A stretch of 6,968 nucleotides of DNA from the NCBI GenBank assembly GCA_027348115.1, contig DAIEQA010000228.1, positions 1 through 6,968 on the forward strand, written 5' to 3'. Positions 1 to 5,349 of the stretch are shown one piece after another (positions within the stretch are counted from its first letter, which is position 1; the number at the start of each line of letters is the position of its first letter). Made by a program: the position numbers and the translations under genes. The stretch is from Fen-1258 sp027348115 (GTDB lineage: Bacteria; Bacteroidota; Ignavibacteria; Ignavibacteriales; Melioribacteraceae). Under the pieces are notes generated by a model that had not been told where the DNA came from, ran no database searches, and saw nothing but the letters and a program-made list of their open reading frames with translations.

Positions 1-1553
1 TGCTCATCTCGTATCCTTCTGAGTTTATCTTCCGGTTTTGCTTCGGCTATAAAATCGTCGACGCCAGCTTCTGCGGCAATTGCAGTAGCGGTTAAAGGAT
101 TGTCGCCGGTAATCATAACGGTTTTGATTCCCATTCTTCTTAATTGAGCAAACCGCTCTTTGATGCCTCCTTTTACAATATCTTTCAATTCGATTACACC
201 AAGTACAATGTTATTTTCGGAAACCACAAGCGGCGTTGACCCTGCTTTTGAAATATAATTTACAATTTCCTGAACACCGGCAGAGAACTTTTCCCCATTT
301 TCTTCAACATATTTTTTTATAGCGTCGGCAGAGCCTTTCCGTATAATTCTTTTAATTTCGTTGTTTTGCGGATGAATATCTACTCCGCTCATTCTAGTTT
401 GCGCGCTGAATGGTATGAAGTGCGCATCCAATTTTGTGATATCCCTACCTCTTAAGCCGAATTTTTCTTTAGCCAGAACTACAATTGATCTTCCTTCCGG
501 AGTTTCGTCTGAAAGAGAAGATAATTGCGCGGCATCTGCGAGATTTTCGATCGGCACACCTTTTTCGGGGATAAAAGAGGAGGCCATTCGACCGCCCAAA
601 GTAATCGTTCCCGTTTTATCGAGAAGGAGGACGTCTATATCTCCAGCAGCTTCAACGGCGCGACCGCTCATGGCAATTACATTATGACTTAGCAATCTAT
701 CCATGCCGCTTATCCCTATTGCACTCAACAATCCGCCAATTGTTGTGGGAATCAGGCACACTAAAAGAGAGACTAATACAGGGACGGGAACGATCTGGCT
801 TACATTTACATCGGCAGTTTGATAATATTCTATGAAAACACGAATTGTTATGATAACTAGTATAAAAATAATATTGAATCCGGCGATCAATGTAGATAGT
901 GCAATTTCGTTTGGTGTTTTTTTCCTTTTAGCGCCCTCAACAAGAGAAATCATTTTATCCAAATAAGTTCCGCCGGGATCAGAGGTAATTCTAATTATGA
1001 TTTTATCGCTGATGACTCTTGTTCCGCCCGTTACAACGCTTCGGTCACCGCCGCTTTCGCGTATAACCGGCGCGGATTCTCCCGTAAGAGCGGATTCGTC
1101 GATGCTTGCAGCTCCTTCAACAACCTCTCCGTCAGAGGGAATGATATCGCCTGCTTCACAAACAACAATATCATTGATGCGCAAATCAATGGCCGGAACT
1201 ATGACTTCCGACTTATCGACTAATTTTCTCGCCGTGGTTTGAGTTCTTGTCTTCCTCAAGTTATCTGATTGAGCTTTTCCTCTGCTTTCTGCAAGGGCTT
1301 CTGCAAAATTTGCAAACAGAACCGTGAACCAGAGCCAGATAATGATTTGAAATGTAAAACCGGAATAATGGCCGATGAAAATGTTTTTGATAATAAAAAA
1401 AGTTGACAAAGAAGCGCCAACGGCCACCAAAAACATAACAGGATTTTTAAATAAATGTTTTGGATTTAATTTTTTAAATGAATCTATAATTGCCTGCTTT
1501 ATAATTGTTTTGTCGAACATTTTTCTTTTTGATCTGCTTTTGACCGAAACCAT
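1..1553 (-). CDS. kdpB: K+-transporting P-type ATPase subunit KdpB, C-terminus cut off by window edge
   Basis: KdpB is the ATP-hydrolysing subunit of the inner-membrane K+ pump KdpFABC. 517 codons are visible of a family length near 680. Seen in order: N-terminal membrane helices (about residues 37-82), the actuator-domain TGES motif at 157-160, the membrane motif CLIPTTIGG at 267-274, the phosphorylation motif DKTGT with the acceptor Asp at 312, the nucleotide-binding segment with FSAQTRMSG at 383-391 and KGSAD at 406-410, and ITGDN at 481-485. The frame leaves the window before the TGDGTNDAP hinge and the last membrane helices. The Ser of TGES (160) matches the residue whose phosphorylation inhibits the E. 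coli enzyme, which is family knowledge. The ATG at 1553 has an excellent AGGAGGAG eight bases upstream and lies 30 bases after the kdpA stop, so the two genes are one operon. There is no frameshift or lost catalytic residue in the visible part. Confidence 0.98.
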   Translation of the reverse strand, partial: MVSVKSRSKRKMFDKTIIKQAIIDSFKKLNPKHLFKNPVMFLVAVGASLSTFFIIKNIFIGHYSGFTFQIIIWLWFTVLFANFAEALAESRGKAQSDNLRKTRTQTTARKLVDKSEVIVPAIDLRINDIVVCEAGDIIPSDGEVVEGAASIDESALTGESAPVIRESGGDRSVVTGGTRVISDKIIIRITSDPGGTYLDKMISLVEGAKRKKTPNEIALSTLIAGFNIIFILVIITIRVFIEYYQTADVNVSQIVPVPVLVSLLVCLIPTTIGGLLSAIGISGMDRLLSHNVIAMSGRAVEAAGDIDVLLLDKTGTITLGGRMASSFIPEKGVPIENLADAAQLSSLSDETPEGRSIVVLAKEKFGLRGRDITKLDAHFIPFSAQTRMSGVDIHPQNNEIKRIIRKGSADAIKKYVEENGEKFSAGVQEIVNYISKAGSTPLVVSENNIVLGVIELKDIVKGGIKERFAQLRRMGIKTVMITGDNPLTATAIAAEAGVDDFIAEAKPEDKLRRIRDE

Positions 1554-1561
1554 TTAAGAAA

Positions 1562-1569
1562 CTCCTCCT
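1562..1569 (-). promoter_or_regulatory. Strong ribosome binding site of kdpB
   Basis: AGGAGGAG on the minus strand, eight bases before the ATG at 1553 and inside the 30-base kdpA-kdpB gap. It fixes the kdpB start over the internal ATG at 1520. It also shows that this organism uses Shine-Dalgarno initiation, unlike most Bacteroidia. Confidence 0.85.
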
Positions 1570-1583
1570 GAATTATCATATAA

Positions 1584-3278
1584 TTAGAATGTCAGTCCTT
1601 CTCCCATAAGCAAGTGTTCTAAGATTGGTCCAAATGATAGAGCGGGAAAGAATGTTAGCGCACCAACAATTATGATTACACCCGTCAACAAAATTGCGAA
1701 TAGAAAATTATCCGTAGAAAGCGTGCCGGCAGATGCCGGCGCAACATTTTTCTTAACCAATCCACCCGAAATTATCATTACTGGAATGAGCACTCCAAAC
1801 CTACCGATCAACATTCCCAGCGCAATCATTAAATTATAAAACGCAGTGTTTGCGTTTAATCCGGCAAAGGCGCTTCCATTATTTCCTGCCGCAGAGGAGA
1901 ACGCATATAAAACTTCCGAATAACCATGCGGACCGGCATTGGCAAGACTTGATAAGCCGGCATTTGTTTTCATCGCAATTGCCGAGAATAAAAGTATAAC
2001 CGCGCTTGGCAAAAGAATTGCGACTATAGACCATTTTACTTCATGTGATTCAATTTTCTTTCCAAGGTATTCAGGAGTTCTGCCCACCATCAAACCCGCT
2101 ATAAAAACGGTTAAAAATATAAAAAGGAGCATTCCATAAAGCCCGCACCCCACTCCGCCGAAAATGATTTCGCCAATTTCCATATTAAACATTGTTATCA
2201 ATCCGGAAAGAGGAGATAAGCTGCTGTGCATTGCATTAACAGAGCCGTTTGATGCGGCGGTCGTTGCAGTGGACCAGAGAACGCTGTTAACAATTCCAAA
2301 GCGAGTTTCCTTTCCTTCCATTAGCCCGCTTTGATTAAATACATTATTTGTTGAATATTCAGAAATTATCGAAACAGTAAGTCCGCTAACAAAAAGAAAT
2401 AACATCACTCCGAAAATTATCCAGGCATGTTTTTTTGCACCGATTAAATTTCCAAAGGCAAAAACCAGAGAAGCTGGAAGCAAAAGGATTGCCAGTAGTT
2501 CCAAAAAATTTGAAAAAGGCGTAGGATTTTCAAAAGGGAATGCGCTGTTCACATTAAAGAAACCGCCACCGTTAGTGCCTATTTGTTTTATTGCAATTTG
2601 AGAAGCCGCGGGTCCGAATGGAATAATTTGTTTTCCGCCTTCGAGCATTGTAATCTCTTTGTAAGAGGAGAATGATTGAACAACACCTTGACTTACCAGT
2701 AACACCGCCCAGATTATTGAGAGCGGGAGCAGTATGTATAAAATGGTTCGGGTTAGATCTACCCAGAAATTTCCTAGTGTGTTTCCTTTTCTTGTTTTTA
2801 AGGCCCTAATTAAAACAAGAAGCACTGCAACACCAGTTGCGGCGCTCACAAAATTTTGAACTGTAAGTCCAATCATTTGAGTAAAATAACCGAGAGTTGT
2901 TTCGCCGGCGTACGATTGCCAGTTGGTATTGGTTACAAAACTTACCGCTGTATTTAAGGCAAGGGTTATTTCAACGTTGGGCAGCCCCTGCGGATTAAAA
3001 GGTAGATAAGCTTGAAAGAGTTGTAGCAAAACCAATATTAGTATTCCGAAAAAATTGAATGTCAACAGAGCATAAGTGTATAACTTCCAATCCATCTCTT
3101 CCGAAGGATCTATTTTTGAAAATTTGTAAATTGTTTTTTCCAGCACAACAAACACAGGGGTGAGAAAATTGCTTTCGCCATTCAGGACCTTTGCGATAAA
3201 ACCTCCGAGAACGGGCGCGATAGCAATTAAGGCAATGATATAGAATATAGCTTGAATTATTTCATTGATTGTAATCAT
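1584..3278 (-). CDS. kdpA: K+-transporting ATPase channel subunit KdpA
   Basis: KdpA is the K+-selective subunit of the KdpFABC pump, related to the Trk/Ktr channel-like transporters. The 564 residues are complete (E. coli has 557). All four pore-loop signatures are present: TNTNWQSY at 116-123, GTNGGGFFNVNSAFPFENPT at 234-253, TTAASNGSVNAMH at 339-351, and GNNGSAFAGLNANTAFYN at 465-482. The glycines that build the selectivity filter are intact. About ten hydrophobic segments surround these loops, as expected. An in-frame TGA two codons before the ATG at 3278 rules out a longer protein. No good Shine-Dalgarno precedes this ATG. It lies 19 bases after the kdpF stop and overlaps the stop of a five-codon mini-ORF, so coupled translation from kdpF is likely (inference). 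It is followed after 30 bases by kdpB. Confidence 0.98.
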   Translation of the reverse strand: MITINEIIQAIFYIIALIAIAPVLGGFIAKVLNGESNFLTPVFVVLEKTIYKFSKIDPSEEMDWKLYTYALLTFNFFGILILVLLQLFQAYLPFNPQGLPNVEITLALNTAVSFVTNTNWQSYAGETTLGYFTQMIGLTVQNFVSAATGVAVLLVLIRALKTRKGNTLGNFWVDLTRTILYILLPLSIIWAVLLVSQGVVQSFSSYKEITMLEGGKQIIPFGPAASQIAIKQIGTNGGGFFNVNSAFPFENPTPFSNFLELLAILLLPASLVFAFGNLIGAKKHAWIIFGVMLFLFVSGLTVSIISEYSTNNVFNQSGLMEGKETRFGIVNSVLWSTATTAASNGSVNAMHSSLSPLSGLITMFNMEIGEIIFGGVGCGLYGMLLFIFLTVFIAGLMVGRTPEYLGKKIESHEVKWSIVAILLPSAVILLFSAIAMKTNAGLSSLANAGPHGYSEVLYAFSSAAGNNGSAFAGLNANTAFYNLMIALGMLIGRFGVLIPVMIISGGLVKKNVAPASAGTLSTDNFLFAILLTGVIIIVGALTFFPALSFGPILEHLLMGEGLTF

Positions 3279-3292
3279 GATTCAACTGCCAT
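3275..3292 (-). other. Five-codon mini-ORF overlapping the kdpA start (ATGA)
   Basis: Between the kdpF stop and kdpA the minus strand carries ATG-GCA-GTT-GAA-TCA-TGA (peptide MAVES). Its TGA overlaps the kdpA ATG as ATGA. No Shine-Dalgarno precedes either ATG. The arrangement would suit ribosomes that finish kdpF, restart nearby and then enter kdpA. It may equally be chance in an 18-base stretch. Confidence 0.3.
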
Positions 3293-3297
3293 TGATA

Positions 3298-3393
3298 TTA
3301 AAATTTTTCGGGGTTGATTAATGTGTAAACAACATAAATCAGAAGAGCCGCAGCAATAATTAATGAGATAAATATTTCTATTGAGCTTTCCAC
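3298..3393 (-). CDS. kdpF: KdpF, small membrane subunit of the K+ pump
   Basis: A 31-residue single-helix protein directly before kdpA. Read from GTG at 3393 it begins (V/M)ESSIEIF, continues through a hydrophobic helix (about residues 7-27, SLIIAAALLIYVVYTL) and ends in INPEKF. The ending x-x-PEKF after one helix is the typical KdpF pattern, and E. coli KdpF is 29 residues. GGAG sits five bases before the GTG, which supports this non-ATG start. KdpF is known to sit at the KdpA/KdpB interface in the membrane and to stabilise the complex. It is 19 bases from kdpA and in the same operon. It is short and GTG-started, so automatic gene callers often miss it. Confidence 0.9.
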   Translation of the reverse strand: MESSIEIFISLIIAAALLIYVVYTLINPEKF

Positions 3394-3586
3394 TTTTTCT
3401 CCGGTTTAAGCGGTACAAATTTCGGCTTTGCAGAAAAGAAGGTCTGTGTGACCGAACAAAAAAATAATATTAAAGTAAAATTATCCACGGGGCGCTCACT
3501 TCATTGATCAACAGGACGGCGATCGATAATGCAAAGAATTCTGCTTTGATATTTTGCAAGTTCTCATAACATGCATTGATTTTATT
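3394..3586 (-). other. 193-base gap between porin and kdpF, with two short hydrophobic reading frames
   Basis: No recognised gene lies here. The GGAG of kdpF is at 3399-3402. Two minus-strand frames look more protein-like than expected for spacer. Frame A (3470-3559, in phase with the porin stop, TTG start possible) gives 29 residues ending in a hydrophobic helix, INEVSAPWIILL. Frame B (3378-3488, GTG start possible) gives 36 residues: a hydrophobic start (NFTLILFFC) and a basic tail (AKPKFVPLKPEKKWKAQ). Its TAG overlaps the kdpF start by 16 bases. Neither has a convincing Shine-Dalgarno. A 13-base dyad, GGTC-N5-GACC, is at 3441-3453. I see no clear intrinsic terminator after the porin and no convincing kdp promoter, so read-through from the porin gene is possible. 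Confidence 0.4.
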
Positions 3587-5014
3587 TTAGAAACGGATAA
3601 GGGCTGCGAAAATAAATCTTGTCTCAGATTTTACAAGATCAGGAATCCAATCCGGATCCGGCAACGAGTTGTTGCCCGATGGAGAAGTTACGCCGCCGGG
3701 ACCGGCAAAATAGGGAACATCGGTTTCTCGATGTACAATTTCAAAGCGCCATGTCAAAAAATCGTTCGGCATCCAATCGATTGTTGTTGAAAAATCCCAT
3801 CCGTGAAATTGGTCGCCCGGATTTGCGCTGAATGGATGGCTGCCTGTCTTTCCAGTATTAATTGAAGGAATCGGGTTTGCTTCTCCTGTTGGATATAGCA
3901 CAAGATAACGCCCTGGATTGTTAATATATCCGCCGCCAATTGTCCAGCCAATGTGATCATTCGCCATCCATAACCGATGATAGATCATTCCGCTTAAAAA
4001 GTACTGAATTGGACCATTGTCCCCCTTGAAATCAGAAACACCGCCGCCATTTTCAAAACCGATGTCTTGTGTGACCGAAAACGCTCCGCGAGTTATAAAA
4101 TTATTTTTATGTTCAAAATATCTTATTCTAATGCTATTGTCGGTGTGAAACCTGATTCTATCGGGAAGCCCTTCGACATCGGATCCATAATAGTTATTTG
4201 AAAGAAGAGACAGCCACTCTTCGGGATTAAAAAGAAACTGGCATCCGAGACCTAATCCATTATTATACTTTGCATACGATTGCCATCCGTTCGTGAGCCA
4301 GATCTCTATTTTAAAACGATCGCTTGGAAATGCTTGAATACGAATCCCGTTGAAGAACCAGGGGGTGTTGTCTGAAGTAAATGACGGCTGATATGACCAA
4401 TTTTCTGCATTATAATAAGAAAATAATCCAACGTAGGACATAAATAATCCTATGTCGATATTTATTCCATGCCAAACATCGAAATGATACCCGGCATTCG
4501 CCTCGCTGAAATACCGATATGCAGCGGCAAGATCAAACTGCCCATGAAGGAGGCTATAATCATTCCTGGGTACAACGGTTGCTCTTGTGCCCAGTTGAAG
4601 TAAAAGCGAAGCCCTGACATTATCATAATGGAAGTCGGCTCCTATCGCCGCGACAGATATTTGAAATTCATTATCACGAGCAAGCGCCGTAGATCCAACG
4701 ACAGTATGGTCAATAGGGTGATTATTTGAAGCGGTATAATTTGCATCGAACAAGAATCTGCCCGTTAAATATTCATTCTGGAGAAGTACTTTGCGCCTCC
4801 GATCATTTCCGTTCATCCACGTAAAATCACCCCACGCAAATGGCTCACTTATCGTGTCCTTGGCGGCAGCTTTGTTTTCGTTATGCTGCGAATACATTTT
4901 AGAATTTAAATTCACCGCCATGTACATAAAAAGAAATACAAATTTGATCGAAAAACAATTTCTCATTTTACTGATCTTGCGAGCCACCTCTATAATATAT
5001 TTTGTCCGGTTCAT
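3587..5014 (-). CDS. Outer-membrane beta-barrel porin, BBP2/OmpL-like
   Basis: 475 residues from the ATG at 5014. A long basic N-region precedes a hydrophobic core (about 23-36) and a probable signal-peptidase site near KMYS-Q (42-43). The mature part has alternating polar/aromatic strands, patches such as FAWGDFTWMNGN, HPIDHTVVGSTALARDNEFQ, FSYYNAENWSYQPSFTSDN and NNPGRYLVL, and a terminal phenylalanine (FIFAALIRF), the C-terminal beta-signal read by the BAM machinery. The pattern fits the putative beta-barrel porin-2 (OmpL-like) family, from memory. The start is uncertain: the frame opens at a TTG at 5056. The ATG at 5014 has GAGAGG three bases upstream. The ATG at 4966 (459 residues) would give a tidier signal peptide (MRNCFSIKF) but lacks a well-spaced ribosome site. 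Relatives are often found near kdp genes in Bacteroidota, so a role in passing K+ across the outer membrane is plausible; substrate specificity cannot be read from sequence. Confidence 0.88.
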   Translation of the reverse strand: MNRTKYIIEVARKISKMRNCFSIKFVFLFMYMAVNLNSKMYSQHNENKAAAKDTISEPFAWGDFTWMNGNDRRRKVLLQNEYLTGRFLFDANYTASNNHPIDHTVVGSTALARDNEFQISVAAIGADFHYDNVRASLLLQLGTRATVVPRNDYSLLHGQFDLAAAYRYFSEANAGYHFDVWHGINIDIGLFMSYVGLFSYYNAENWSYQPSFTSDNTPWFFNGIRIQAFPSDRFKIEIWLTNGWQSYAKYNNGLGLGCQFLFNPEEWLSLLSNNYYGSDVEGLPDRIRFHTDNSIRIRYFEHKNNFITRGAFSVTQDIGFENGGGVSDFKGDNGPIQYFLSGMIYHRLWMANDHIGWTIGGGYINNPGRYLVLYPTGEANPIPSINTGKTGSHPFSANPGDQFHGWDFSTTIDWMPNDFLTWRFEIVHRETDVPYFAGPGGVTSPSGNNSLPDPDWIPDLVKSETRFIFAALIRF

Positions 5015-5033
5015 ATGCCTCTCAACGTGAAAG

Positions 5034-5156
5034 TTAAATCCATAATTTGTTTTCAACTTTGTGATAATCTATGCCGAACAGAGCCCAAATCACGGAAAAG
5101 AATAATGAGACAATCGCCAGCGTGGAATTTCCTAACAGTTTTTTTGAATTATCCAT
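5034..5156 (-). CDS. Possible 40-residue single-helix membrane protein upstream of the porin
   Basis: From the ATG at 5156 the product starts MDNSKKLLGNS, has one hydrophobic helix (about residues 13-30, LAIVSLFFSVIWALFG) and ends in a polar tail, IDYHKVENKLWI. It stops 19 bases before the ATG of the porin at 5014, an operon-like spacing. The frame stays open back to a TTG at 5252, which would give 72 residues with a second hydrophobic stretch, but no start there is well supported. No Shine-Dalgarno is visible before 5156. A TAnnTTTG element at 5180-5187 would place a transcript start just upstream of the ATG. I do not recognise the family. The size and topology recall the small accessory subunits of membrane pumps, but that is only an analogy. 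Confidence 0.4.
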   Translation of the reverse strand: MDNSKKLLGNSTLAIVSLFFSVIWALFGIDYHKVENKLWI

Positions 5157-5179
5157 ATATGCCAATAATAAATAACAAA

Positions 5180-5214
5180 CAAAGTTAATGGCTAGGTTAT
5201 AAACTGTTTGTAAA
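5180..5214 (-). promoter_or_regulatory. Candidate promoter for the minus-strand group (TAnnTTTG type)
   Basis: On the minus strand TAACTTTG (5187-5180) matches the Bacteroidota -7 consensus TAnnTTTG exactly, and TTTACA (5214-5209) lies 21 bases upstream as a possible -33 element. A transcript would begin near 5173, about 17 bases before the small ORF at 5156. One short motif match in AT-rich DNA is weak evidence. Confidence 0.3.
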
Positions 5215-5235
5215 ATGATCGGCCGAGAGTATAAA
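5208..5235 (+). promoter_or_regulatory. Candidate promoter for the KimA-like gene
   Basis: TTGTAA (5208-5213), a 16-base spacer and TATAAA (5230-5235) resemble a sigma-70 type promoter. It would give a leader of roughly 110 bases before the ATG at 5350. The -35-like box shares bases with the opposing minus-strand candidate. The support is motif similarity only. Confidence 0.25.
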
Positions 5236-5349
5236 GATTTTATAAAGAACAATTTTACCGGAAATGCTTATTATAACGACAGATACTTAGATTTACTACA
5301 TATTTACTTTTTTACGCACGAGATATTTTTAAATACTGGAATAATAAAA

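Larger units (their letters stand above)
5157..5349. other. Intergenic region between the divergent kdp/porin group and the KimA-like gene
   Basis: This AT-rich stretch separates the minus-strand group from the plus-strand permease and should hold the promoters of both. Candidates are listed separately. I looked for a c-di-AMP (ydaO-type) riboswitch, which controls kimA in Bacillus, and see none: no structured G-rich leader fits in the 97 bases nearest the start. The plus strand is open in the permease frame back to an ATG at 5215, discussed under the permease. Confidence 0.5.

Noticed and set aside
415..1242. Plus-strand open frames of 90 and 81 codons
   Set aside because: They lie opposite kdpB, whose full set of P-type ATPase motifs is unbroken. 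The translations show no domain or ribosome site.
3441..3453. Dyad GGTC-N5-GACC as an operator or terminator
   Set aside because: The four-base arms are too short and no T-run follows on the right strand. It does not resemble the AT-rich KdpE site I know from E. coli.
3530..3558. TGCAAA/TTTGCA inverted repeat after the porin as a terminator
   Set aside because: The six-base AT-rich stem has a 17-base loop and no downstream T-tract, so it is unlikely to terminate transcription.
3554..3960. Overlapping plus- and minus-strand frames at the porin 3' end
   Set aside because: They are out of phase with the porin frame, which has the expected strand pattern and terminal Phe. None has its own start signals.
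4791..5030. Plus-strand 79-codon frame with hydrophobic residues
   Set aside because: It is the antisense of the porin signal peptide and N-terminus; its hydrophobicity follows from that.
5253..5349. c-di-AMP riboswitch upstream of the KimA-like gene
   Set aside because: I searched because kimA in Bacillus has one; the leader lacks the conserved G-rich elements and is too short and AT-rich.
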